From Clostridiales bacterium (GTDB lineage: Bacteria; Bacillota; Clostridia; Oscillospirales; Acutalibacteraceae): DNA of 6,729 bases. Position numbers and translations under genes: made by a program. Every line of letters starts with the position of its first letter. The stretch's first letter is position 1. Positions 1 to 5,648 of this stretch are shown one piece after another. The notes beneath the pieces were generated by a model. It did no database searches and was not told the DNA's origin. It was given only the letters and a program-made list of their open reading frames with translations. The stretch lies in contig DXXH01000055.1 in assembly GCA_019416395.1 (NCBI GenBank), forward strand, positions 1-6,729, given 5' to 3'.

Positions 1-412
1 TAACACCCTCGACCTGCTTTAACTGCTCCAAAAGCTCCCCAGGGGTCTGCTCCATTTTATCAATGCGCGCGGAAACCGACACAAACGCCCTTCCTTTTAC
101 GGGGATATTTTGGTTTACTGTCAAGATATTTGCTCCCGCCCGGTAAAATACAGTCAGCAGGCTCACCAGCACACCTGGCCGGTGTGTCAGGTTTACCTGT
201 ACTGTCAAAATCCCGGACGACGCTTTCTGCGTATAGGGAAACACTGCATCGCGGTATTTATAATATACGCTGCGGGAAATACCCGCTATGCGCACCGCTT
301 CCGAAGCGGTGGACGCTTCTCCGCTCTCTAAAAGGGCGTTAGCCTTGACCACCTTTTGGTACACTTCCGGCAGTGCTTTTTCATCTACTACAAGATAAGA
401 ATCGCTTTTCAT
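1..412 (-). CDS. ACT domain protein with HTH-like N-terminus (UPF0735/PheB-like), C-terminal end cut off
   Basis: The reading frame runs from an ATG at 412 off the left edge, giving 137 residues; relatives are about 145-150 residues, so only about ten should be missing. The start MKSDSYLVVDEKALPEVYQK and the segment TASEAVRIAGISRSVYYKYR (residues 35-54) match the UPF0735 ACT-domain family, and the latter looks like a helix-turn-helix. An ACT domain begins near residue 68 (GILTVQVNLTHRPGVLVSLL), with the usual beta-strand, RPGVL loop and helix pattern. ACT domains bind amino acids, so an amino-acid-responsive DNA-binding regulator is inferred; such genes often sit beside homoserine or phenylalanine biosynthesis genes, but that neighbour would lie outside the window. 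AGGTGA lies about 4 bases before the ATG. A dyad at 454-472 could be its own operator. Family is fairly sure, role is inference. Confidence 0.88.
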   Translation of the reverse strand, partial: MKSDSYLVVDEKALPEVYQKVVKANALLESGEASTASEAVRIAGISRSVYYKYRDAVFPYTQKASSGILTVQVNLTHRPGVLVSLLTVFYRAGANILTVNQNIPVKGRAFVSVSARIDKMEQTPGELLEQLKQVEGV

Positions 413-431
413 TGTTCACCTACAAAATACT

Positions 432-460
432 ATTGTATTGTCACAGCGAACAGTTTACCA
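432..460 (-). promoter_or_regulatory. possible sigma-A-type promoter of the ACT gene
   Basis: On the minus strand TACAAT (437-432) is a 5/6 match to the -10 consensus. Exactly 17 bases upstream is TGGTAA (460-455), only a 3/6 match to -35. The weak -35 lies inside the dyad at 454-472, as expected for a regulated promoter. Prediction by eye only. Confidence 0.35.
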
Positions 461-472
461 CAGTGTGGCAAA
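454..472. promoter_or_regulatory. 19-bp dyad, candidate operator
   Basis: The sequence TTTACCACAGTGTGGCAAA is an inverted repeat centred on base 463 with one mismatched pair outside the centre (positions 4 and 16); its core CCACAGTGTGG is perfect. It is 41 bases upstream of the ACT-HTH start codon and overlaps the candidate -35. No T-run follows on either strand (a run of A follows on plus, which reads as T before the dyad on minus), so it does not look like a terminator for a gene here. A protein-binding site is the better reading. Confidence 0.5.
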
Positions 473-494
473 AAAATCAACCCCTGTATAAAAC

Positions 495-534
495 AAAAAC
501 TGCCGAAAAGAGCCAACATCTCACGGCAGTTTTT
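495..534 (-). terminator. intrinsic terminator after the penicillin-binding protein gene
   Basis: Perfect 11-bp arms AAAAACTGCCG and CGGCAGTTTTT are separated by 18 bases, with a further small GAG/CTC pairing inside the loop. Read on minus, the stem ends in TTTTTGTTTTAT, a good release tract, and it begins 27 bases after the stop of the upstream gene. The arms also give five T on plus, but no plus-strand gene enters here. Confidence 0.85.
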
Positions 535-560
535 GCATAGTTATCCAATTGGTTCAGTAA

Positions 561-863
561 TTATTCTCCGCCAATGACCGTTCCTTCACCCCCGCCTTCC
601 GGCACTGTAGGCGTAGAAGACTCAGGAGCCGAAGAGCTTTCCGTGGGTGGTGGAGGCGGCTCCGGTGTGGGTTCCGCCGGTGTAGGCGTAGGTGTAGTTC
701 CAGGTTCCTCAGAAGGCTCCCCAGGTTCGCTAGAAACTGGATTCTCAGTCGGCGCTCCAGAAGAAGGCTCTTCCGAAGGCCCGGGAGAAACAGAGGGACT
801 TAGCGAAACATCGGGAGAAACCGTAGGCGAAACCGACGCACTGGGCGACGGCGAGGGAGACGC
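561..863 (-). other. low-complexity Pro/Ser/Thr/Glu tail of the penicillin-binding protein
   Basis: Residues 750-849 are nearly all Pro, Ser, Thr, Glu, Gly, Ala and Val, with runs such as SPSPSPSASVSPTVSP, TPTPTPAEPTPEPPPPP and a closing EGGGEGTVIGGE. No fold is expected; an extracellular disordered stretch in or near the wall is inferred. The composition makes long false open frames on the opposite strand. Repeat units are short and imperfect, so length may vary between strains. Confidence 0.85.
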
Positions 864-3110
864 CGCAGGTCCGGCAATATGATCAGAACCGCCATTGCAG
901 GTTCCAGGCAGATTATCGGAGCTATACCACCCCACTGCCGTGTCGTAGCAATTGGGGCCAGCGATTTTCCCACTGCTGCGGCAGAAGGTATACTTTGTCA
1001 CATTCTCGCTGAGCTTCCAGCTCTTATCTCCCCAATCGTAATTGTTGTTGAGATACTGGATCACAGCCTTCCAAGTCACCTTTGCCGTGTTGGAATTGGA
1101 CAATTCAGCAGGCGTTTCATACCCGTTCCAAATACCTGCCACACAGAAAGGCGTACCGCCCACAAACGTCAAGTCTTTTGTGTCGTTGGTAGTACCGGTT
1201 TTGGCGTACATATCGATCCCAATATCATACATGATATTGGCAGCCGTTCCGTTATACCCTTCCACAGGCCGGTGAAGCAGCTTGTTCATGATGGTAGCGT
1301 TTTCCGCAGTCATCACCTGTTCCCCAGCGTTGTCACGGTTATCCAGGATCACATTTCCATCATGATCTTTTACATAGGTGTACGTGTAAGGTTCATAGTA
1401 ATAGCCGCCGTTGGCGAACACGCAGAAAGCCGCCGTCATTTCCCGCATGGTGACACCATAGGACATGCCGCCCAAAGCCATGGCGGAAAGGCTATGGGAG
1501 TCCTCTTCCGTCAAGGTGGTAAAATGCAGTTTTTCCGTCAACCACTGGTAACAAGACTCCGGGGTAAGCTCCTTGGCCAGCCAGGCTGCAGGGGCGTTCT
1601 GGGATATCTCAATGGCCTCGTCCACATTCATGAATCCCGTGTAGTTCATAGAGAAGTTGGAAGGACCTTCTTCCGTAGAACCCACACCATAATAATCAGG
1701 AACAGGACTGTCTTTCAACACAGAACCATAGGTAATCGTTCCAGTCTCCAACCCCAGAGAATACACACTCACAGGCTTAAAGGAAGAACCAGGCTGCCGT
1801 TTGGAATCAGTAGCATTGTTCCACAGACGCACACCATCCCGCTTATACCGGCTGCCGATAACGGCAATCACGCGCCCTGTATAAGGGTCCATTATAAACA
1901 TGCCCGCTTCAATGTCCTGATCTTCCGGCATGCAATCCCCGTTGATGAACATATCTTCCAGATCGTTCTGAATCTTGGGATTCATAGCGCAATGGATCTC
2001 CAACCCGGAGTTATAGATCATGTCCACTGCACGCTCGTAGGAATAGCCATACTGCTCTTCCAGGTCTGCCACAATATCCTCAAACATGGTATCGATATAC
2101 CAGTTCCAGTCATCCGTATCCTGCTGTTCTTCCACGCTTTCAGTTTCTTCCACTTTCACATTTCCAAAAGTCATGGTTTCCAGCTCAGCCATAGCCTGGT
2201 TATATTCCTCTTCCGTAATGGGAACCAGTTGACCTTCCAATTCCGGACTGACTACCAGCTCATCGTTGCTCTCGTCTCCATCGGAGAGCTTCCACATACG
2301 CTCCAGCACTACCTCGCCCCGGGCCTTTGCCTCATCAGGGAAAATCAACGGATTGTATTGGGAAGGGTTCTGCGTGATACCGGCAATCAAGGCGCACTCT
2401 GCCAAGGAGCATTCGGAAATGCTCTTGCCAAAGTAGGATTTCGCCGCAGCCTCTACACCTTCATTCTGGCCGCCGTAGTTGACCACATTCAGGTAAGCTT
2501 CCAAAATCTGCTGTTTGGAGTATTTTTTCTCCATGTTCAACGCAGTGAAAATCTCCCGCACTTTCCGCAGGATACTCACCTGTTTTTCGCCGGTGATATT
2601 CTTGATCAGCTGCTGGGTCAGGGTAGATCCGCCGCCACCGCCTGAATGGGTGAACAGCTTGTACACCGCGCCCAGGGTATTCCACCAGTCCACGCCATCA
2701 TGCTCACTGAACCGGTGATCCTCAATGGCCACCTGGGCAGTTTTCATATAAGCTGGAATGTCGTTTAGGGAAACCCACTCACGGTTGGCGTCTTTATAAA
2801 TGGTCATGTATTCCGTGGAATTGCCCGCTTCATCGTCCACATACACAAAGCTGGAATAGCTCAAGGACATGGCGGAAAGGTTGGGGGGCTCAATGTCCCG
2901 GAAGCTGAGCAAAAAGGCCGCCACCGACAAAAAGACCAAAATCCCGGTGACAAACATGATGCAAATAATGGTCTTGATCGCCTTGACCACCATGCCGCCC
3001 ATGGTTTTGGCTGTTGCTCCTGCAGACTGGGATAATTCACCCTCTGTCCTTTGGGAAGGAGTCCCTATGGAAGTGGTGTTATACTTGTTCAAGTCCTTTT
3101 TATCTAACAC
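561..3110 (-). CDS. bifunctional class A penicillin-binding protein (PBP1A type)
   Basis: This 849-residue protein polymerises lipid II glycan strands and cross-links their peptides on the outer face of the membrane. Residues 1-42 are cytoplasmic and polar; one membrane helix spans about 43-70. The GT51 glycosyltransferase domain shows EDHRFSEHDG (catalytic Glu130), GGSTLTQQLIKN (near 160-171), RKVREIFTALNMEKKYSKQQILEAYLN-type motif residues (182-208) and NYGGQNEGVEAAAKSYFGK (211-229). The transpeptidase domain carries SSFK (Ser442, Lys445), SQN (503-505) and KTGTT (637-641), so both activities look intact. Three cysteines (710, 721, 738) lie in the closing segment, followed by a 100-residue Pro/Ser/Thr/Glu tail. 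The GTG start at 3110 is chosen because AAGGAGG lies 5 bases upstream; no better start lies upstream. It has its own terminator at 495-534 and is divergent from the BofC_C-like gene. Orthology to a named ponA/pbp gene is not certain. Confidence 0.96.
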   Translation of the reverse strand: MLDKKDLNKYNTTSIGTPSQRTEGELSQSAGATAKTMGGMVVKAIKTIICIMFVTGILVFLSVAAFLLSFRDIEPPNLSAMSLSYSSFVYVDDEAGNSTEYMTIYKDANREWVSLNDIPAYMKTAQVAIEDHRFSEHDGVDWWNTLGAVYKLFTHSGGGGGSTLTQQLIKNITGEKQVSILRKVREIFTALNMEKKYSKQQILEAYLNVVNYGGQNEGVEAAAKSYFGKSISECSLAECALIAGITQNPSQYNPLIFPDEAKARGEVVLERMWKLSDGDESNDELVVSPELEGQLVPITEEEYNQAMAELETMTFGNVKVEETESVEEQQDTDDWNWYIDTMFEDIVADLEEQYGYSYERAVDMIYNSGLEIHCAMNPKIQNDLEDMFINGDCMPEDQDIEAGMFIMDPYTGRVIAVIGSRYKRDGVRLWNNATDSKRQPGSSFKPVSVYSLGLETGTITYGSVLKDSPVPDYYGVGSTEEGPSNFSMNYTGFMNVDEAIEISQNAPAAWLAKELTPESCYQWLTEKLHFTTLTEEDSHSLSAMALGGMSYGVTMREMTAAFCVFANGGYYYEPYTYTYVKDHDGNVILDNRDNAGEQVMTAENATIMNKLLHRPVEGYNGTAANIMYDIGIDMYAKTGTTNDTKDLTFVGGTPFCVAGIWNGYETPAELSNSNTAKVTWKAVIQYLNNNYDWGDKSWKLSENVTKYTFCRSSGKIAGPNCYDTAVGWYSSDNLPGTCNGGSDHIAGPAASPSPSPSASVSPTVSPDVSLSPSVSPGPSEEPSSGAPTENPVSSEPGEPSEEPGTTPTPTPAEPTPEPPPPPTESSSAPESSTPTVPEGGGEGTVIGGE

Positions 3111-3115
3111 GGTTT

Positions 3116-3122
3116 CCTCCTT
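3116..3122 (-). promoter_or_regulatory. ribosome binding site fixing the GTG start of the penicillin-binding protein
   Basis: AAGGAGG on minus, 5 bases before the GTG at 3110-3108. It is a near-perfect anti-16S match and decides the non-ATG start. Confidence 0.85.
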
Positions 3123-3137
3123 GGGGCGCTGAACGCC

Positions 3138-3166
3138 TTAGTACTGGCATAAATTGGGACAAACAA
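3138..3166 (-). promoter_or_regulatory. weak possible promoter for the penicillin-binding protein gene
   Basis: On minus, TTGTTT (3166-3161) and TACTAA (3143-3138) are separated by exactly 17 bases. Each hexamer matches its sigma-A consensus at only three positions, so this is the best pair in the short intergenic region rather than a clear promoter. It overlaps the opposite-facing sigma-G-like candidate. Confidence 0.25.
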
Positions 3167-3176
3167 TCCCATACTT
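3147..3176 (+). promoter_or_regulatory. possible sigma-G-type (forespore) promoter of the BofC_C-like gene
   Basis: GCATA (3147-3151), an 18-base spacer and CATACTT (3170-3176) fit the Bacillus sigma-G pattern GHATR-17/18-CATWHTA at all but the last base. Transcription would start near 3183, at the very edge of the ribosome site, leaving a leader of only about 11 bases; that is unusually short and lowers confidence. TGGGA/TCCCA arms (3155-3159, 3167-3171) lie in the spacer. Confidence 0.35.
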
Positions 3177-3181
3177 CTGCC

Positions 3182-3189
3182 GAGGTGAT
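3182..3189 (+). promoter_or_regulatory. ribosome binding site fixing the TTG start
   Basis: GAGGTGAT lies 4 bases before TTG at 3194. An ATG at 3198 is out of frame with the long open frame, and the in-frame ATG at 3014 lies inside the opposite-strand gene without a comparable site. Confidence 0.8.
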
Positions 3190-3193
3190 TTCT

Positions 3194-3595
3194 TTGAATG
3201 ATAAAAAGCCAAGAGATTACAAAAAACCCACTATACTGGCCACGATCGTCACGGCAGCGGCCCTGTTGGTCACTCTGCTGTCCTTTTCCCTGAGGGGGGA
3301 AGCTTCCGTTCCCGTACAAGGAACCCCTGCCGAAAATGATACAGCCTATTATACCCCAAAGCCTGACGCAAGTCAAGAAATCAGGCCCACACCCACTCCG
3401 GAAAAGGACGGTCCCTATCAAGTGGCTGTGTATCAAGGGAAGATCGGCGTATTCCGACCTGGGGAGACCACTCCCTTTCTCACCGCTGACGTAGACGTGT
3501 ACCTGCTGCCGGAAGAGGATATCGCCTTGCTGCGGAAGGGATTGACTGCCGAAAGCCTAACGGAAGTCAAACGGATTTTGGAAGACTATGAGTAA
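3194..3595 (+). CDS. membrane-anchored protein with BofC C-terminal-like domain
   Basis: The 133-residue product begins at TTG. Residues 1-12 are charged (NDKKPRDYKK), one hydrophobic helix spans about 13-32, then a Pro/Thr/Asp linker (about 35-70) leads to a small domain at about 73-133. That domain, with YQVAVYQGKIGVFRPGE, VDVYLLPEEDIALLRKGL and a final RILEDYE, follows the pattern of clostridial proteins with a BofC_C-like end: a GKIAVF strand, a LP..D...L..GI segment and L..LEDY. In Bacillus, BofC is a secreted forespore protein that restrains the sigma-K checkpoint protease; whether this protein does so is unknown, because it has a membrane anchor and only the C-terminal part of BofC. 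The domain would lie outside the membrane. It is divergent from the cell-wall synthase and converges on a spore-protein gene. A general clostridial membrane protein of unknown role is the alternative. Confidence 0.8.
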   Translation: MNDKKPRDYKKPTILATIVTAAALLVTLLSFSLRGEASVPVQGTPAENDTAYYTPKPDASQEIRPTPTPEKDGPYQVAVYQGKIGVFRPGETTPFLTADVDVYLLPEEDIALLRKGLTAESLTEVKRILEDYE

Positions 3596-3630
3596 AAAGC
3601 GAGCGCCCTGCCGTAAACCGGCAGGGCGCT
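3594..3630 (-). terminator. strong hairpin terminator of the SASP gene, between convergent genes
   Basis: Perfect 12-bp arms AGCGCCCTGCCG (3602-3613) and CGGCAGGGCGCT (3619-3630) enclose a 5-base loop. Read on minus, the stem is followed by CGC and five T (3598-3594), 16 bases after the SASP stop. On plus no T-run follows, so for the BofC_C-like gene it would be at best a partial stop. The minus T-run overlaps the stop codon of the plus gene. Confidence 0.88.
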
Positions 3631-3646
3631 TGCGTGAAGAATCAAG

Positions 3647-3838
3647 TTACTTCATATTCTTCTCATAGGACTCGATCATCTTTTTGACCATCTGGCCCCC
3701 GATGGAACCGGCCTGACGAGAAGTCAGATCGCCGTTGTAGCCCTGCTTCAGGTTCACACCCACCTCAGAGGCGGACTCCATCTTGAAACGGTTCATCGCT
3801 TCCTTAGCTTCGGGTACCATGCTGGAATTGCTCTTCAT
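3647..3838 (-). CDS. alpha/beta-type small acid-soluble spore protein (SASP)
   Basis: The 63-residue protein coats and protects DNA in the dormant spore and is degraded for amino acids on germination. KMESASEVGV (19-28) corresponds to the germination-protease recognition segment, with cleavage expected after Glu21. LTSRQAGSIGGQMVKKMI (38-55) is the conserved C-terminal DNA-binding signature, including the GSIGG turn. Length agrees with the family (60-75 residues). The ATG at 3838 is preceded by AAGGAG 9 bases upstream. It is monocistronic: a sigma-G-like promoter lies about 45 bases upstream and a strong terminator 16 bases downstream. This gene is the main evidence that the organism forms spores. 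Such genes are usually multicopy, so the exact paralogue name is not given. Confidence 0.95.
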   Translation of the reverse strand: MKSNSSMVPEAKEAMNRFKMESASEVGVNLKQGYNGDLTSRQAGSIGGQMVKKMIESYEKNMK

Positions 3839-3847
3839 TTTTGTTTT

Positions 3848-3853
3848 CTCCTT
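3848..3853 (-). promoter_or_regulatory. ribosome binding site of the SASP gene
   Basis: AAGGAG on minus, 9 bases (an A-rich AAAACAAAA) before the ATG. Strong site, as expected for an abundant protein. Confidence 0.8.
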
Positions 3854-3871
3854 CGCAAAAGTTTTCTTGCG
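3854..3871 (-). other. small hairpin in the SASP leader, touching the ribosome site
   Basis: On minus CGCAAGAAAACTTTTGCG can form seven pairs (one G-T) around an AAAC tetraloop. It ends directly at the AAGGAG site and lies within the leader expected from the sigma-G-like promoter. A 5' stabilising stem is one reading; chance is possible. Confidence 0.4.
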
Positions 3872-3882
3872 TTTGCATTACC

Positions 3883-3911
3883 TAGTGTGACTCCAATGCC
3901 GCCGCTTATGA
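3883..3911 (-). promoter_or_regulatory. sigma-G-type (forespore) promoter of the SASP gene
   Basis: On minus TCATA (3911-3907), a 17-base spacer and CACACTA (3889-3883) match GHATR-17/18-CATWHTA with one mismatch in each box. The start would be near 3876, giving a leader of about 38 bases. SASP genes are classic sigma-G targets, which supports the call. Confidence 0.6.
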
Positions 3912-3964
3912 ATGACAATTCTTGCTAGTTTCGGAGAAAATGACCTTTTCGAAAAGCCATAACC

Positions 3965-4318
3965 TTAGCCTCGCTTTTCATAATAAAGATTCACGCACAA
4001 CAACAGCACAAACAAAAACAATACCGTTCCGGACAAGGTAACTGCCACCGGCAGTAAAAATACCATCTTACACCGCGCATACAGCCAAAAGCACAAAACC
4101 GAGACAATGAATAGAGTTTTGTTGAAGATCCCCATGGCAGTACGGCTGGACTTCATGGCCAGATACACGTCCCGCTCATCGACTTGTCCCGAAACACGTT
4201 CTTCAATGGGACTTTTGTGAAACGCGTCGTAAAAATCCACCACCGCCCAGATCAAGGTGACAAATCCACAGGCAAGCAAAAAAAGCAAAAGACGTGCTGC
4301 CAATAATTTTAGCAGCAC
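3965..4318 (-). CDS. small membrane protein of unknown function, three predicted helices
   Basis: I do not recognise a characterised family. The 117 residues begin with a hydrophobic helix (about 5-27), followed by a soluble stretch of about 35 residues and two further helices (about 64-80 and 86-110), ending in YYEKRG. The soluble stretch holds VDERDVYLAMKSSRTAMGIF; a DER..Y.A.KS...A pattern before a helix also occurs in several small Firmicute membrane DUF families, a resemblance from memory only. The frame opens with GTG at 4318, but Shine-Dalgarno support is poor: GAGG ends one base before it and another GAG lies 7 bases before. In-frame TTG codons at residues 6 and 11 are alternatives. 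It lies 126 bases upstream of the SASP gene and 124 bases after the kinase, with no clear promoter or terminator of its own. Codon pattern and hydrophobic periodicity favour a real gene. Confidence 0.7.
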   Translation of the reverse strand: MLLKLLAARLLLFLLACGFVTLIWAVVDFYDAFHKSPIEERVSGQVDERDVYLAMKSSRTAMGIFNKTLFIVSVLCFWLYARCKMVFLLPVAVTLSGTVLFLFVLLLCVNLYYEKRG

Positions 4319-4442
4319 GCCTCAACTCTAATGAACCCTTCCGGTTTCACCATTACTATGTGGTTAAAGAACGGGTCTGCCCTTTTCGATTCTCTCCGCT
4401 CCCTGTCACACGTTCACTAAAATGGAACTTTCAGCAGGGAAT

Positions 4443-5588
4443 TTACCCCTTCCGTTCCCCTTGACAAGCAATCAATCTGGTAATATTCTCCATGGTCAAA
4501 GACAAGTTCTCCTCTGCGTGATACCGGGATTTTTCAAAAGGCTCCGCAGCACGGTTGATACTGAACACTGCCGTCAAACCTTGTTCGTACATGGGCTCAA
4601 AGCCAAATCCAATCTGGCCAACTACCGCAATGACAGGCACTTCGGATTTTTTCGCCCGGTTGGACACCCCGGAAACCACCTTGCCCCGAATACTCTGGAA
4701 ATCGATTTTCCCCTCTCCGGTAAACACCAAATCGGCAGTTTCTAACAGCCGGTCGAATTGTACCGTGTCTAACACCACATCAATGCCCATACGCAAGGTT
4801 CCGCCGCAAAAGGCAGCCATACCAAAGCCCAAACCACCGGCTGCTCCTGCTCCGGGCAACTGGGAAAAATCTTTCCCCATGCAGCCAGCCGTCACTGCTC
4901 CCAAATGTTTCAGTCCCTGGTCCAACCGTTCCACCATGGAAGGATCCGCTCCCTTTTGGGGAGCAAATACATACGCAGCTCCAGTTTCTCCAAAGAGAGG
5001 ATTGTCAATATCACACATCACTGTCAACTCTACACCATCCAGCGTTTCCGCCACCTGAGAGCAATCCACTGCGGCGATCTCGTGCAAAGTACCGCCTGTG
5101 GGAACAAACTCTCCACCGTCCTGACGGGTAAATTTTGCCCCCAAGGCTGCCGCGGCCCCTGCGCCCCCATCGTTGGTACAGCTGCCACCCAAACCCAGAA
5201 TAATCTTCCGGCAGCCGGCATTTTTTGCCGCCAAAATCAATTGGCCCACGCCGTATGTGGTGGCTTTTTCAGGATCCAGCCTGTCTTCCGCCAAAGGAAG
5301 CCCCGCGCACGCCGCCATTTCTACCACAGCGGTTACGCCATCTTGCAAAACCCCATAAAAGCTTTCCATAGGCTCTCCAAAGGGGCCGGACACAACTGCT
5401 GTTTTCCGCTGGCCCCCTACCGCTGTCAAAAAAGCGTCCACGCTGCCCTCGCCCCCGTCTGCCACGGGAAGAGAAAGCAATTCCACTTCAGGGAAAAAGC
5501 GTTTCAACTGCTTTGCCATAATTTCGCAAACCTGTTGGGAAGAAAGAGTCCCTTTGAAGGAATCGGGAACCAGCAAAATCCGTTTCAT
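4443..5588 (-). CDS. glxK: glycerate 2-kinase (GlxK/GarK family)
   Basis: The 381-residue enzyme phosphorylates D-glycerate with ATP, feeding it into lower glycolysis; this family normally makes 2-phosphoglycerate. Full family length and signatures are present: PDSFKGTLSS (8-17), PVADGGEGSVDAF (41-53), LGLGGSCTNDGGAGAAAALG (131-150), CDIDNPLFGETGAAYVFAPQ (192-211), LPGAGAAGGLGFGMAAF (244-260), VQFDRLLETADLVFTGEGK (276-294) and VIAVVGQIG (319-327). It should be cytoplasmic. ATG at 5588 has GGAG 4 bases upstream, and a sigma-A-like promoter lies at 5610-5638. The MATE gene ends 60 bases upstream on the same strand. No clear terminator follows the stop. No other glycerate, glyoxylate or sugar-acid gene is in the window, so the source of glycerate is unknown. 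Confidence 0.97.
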   Translation of the reverse strand: MKRILLVPDSFKGTLSSQQVCEIMAKQLKRFFPEVELLSLPVADGGEGSVDAFLTAVGGQRKTAVVSGPFGEPMESFYGVLQDGVTAVVEMAACAGLPLAEDRLDPEKATTYGVGQLILAAKNAGCRKIILGLGGSCTNDGGAGAAAALGAKFTRQDGGEFVPTGGTLHEIAAVDCSQVAETLDGVELTVMCDIDNPLFGETGAAYVFAPQKGADPSMVERLDQGLKHLGAVTAGCMGKDFSQLPGAGAAGGLGFGMAAFCGGTLRMGIDVVLDTVQFDRLLETADLVFTGEGKIDFQSIRGKVVSGVSNRAKKSEVPVIAVVGQIGFGFEPMYEQGLTAVFSINRAAEPFEKSRYHAEENLSLTMENITRLIACQGERKG

Positions 5589-5609
5589 AGCGCTCCGCCT
5601 TTCTATATA

Positions 5610-5638
5610 TGTATAGGATGGATTTCCACACCTTCCAA
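5610..5638 (-). promoter_or_regulatory. sigma-A-like promoter of the glycerate kinase gene
   Basis: On minus TTGGAA (5638-5633) and TATACA (5615-5610) each match four of six consensus bases and are spaced by exactly 17. The start would be near 5603, just upstream of the ribosome site at 5596-5593, so the leader is short. It lies wholly in the gap after the MATE stop, suggesting the kinase need not rely on readthrough. Confidence 0.5.
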
Positions 5639-5648
5639 CGATCTCACT

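Noticed and set aside
545..552. CCAATTGG palindrome just after the penicillin-binding protein stop
   Set aside because: Eight bases with no extended arms; expected by chance, and the real terminator is clear at 495-534.
574..882. 102-codon Gly/Glu/Ser-rich open frame on plus
   Set aside because: It is the complement of the Pro/Ser/Thr/Glu tail of the penicillin-binding protein; low complexity explains the absence of stops.
879..2645. 588-codon open frame on plus inside the penicillin-binding protein gene
   Set aside because: It is antisense to a gene with intact catalytic motifs. Its translation is rich in His, Arg and Ile without recognisable domains, as expected of a reverse-frame shadow in biased codon use.
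3014..3193. N-terminal extension of the BofC_C-like gene back to an ATG at 3014
   Set aside because: It would overlap the first 97 bases of the opposite-strand synthase gene, gives no sensible protein sequence, and the TTG at 3194 has a good ribosome site and is followed directly by a membrane anchor.
4319..4442. Possible terminator of glycerate kinase (minus GGGCAGACCC followed by GTTCTTT)
   Set aside because: Only a three-pair stem with an interrupted T tract; too weak to call.
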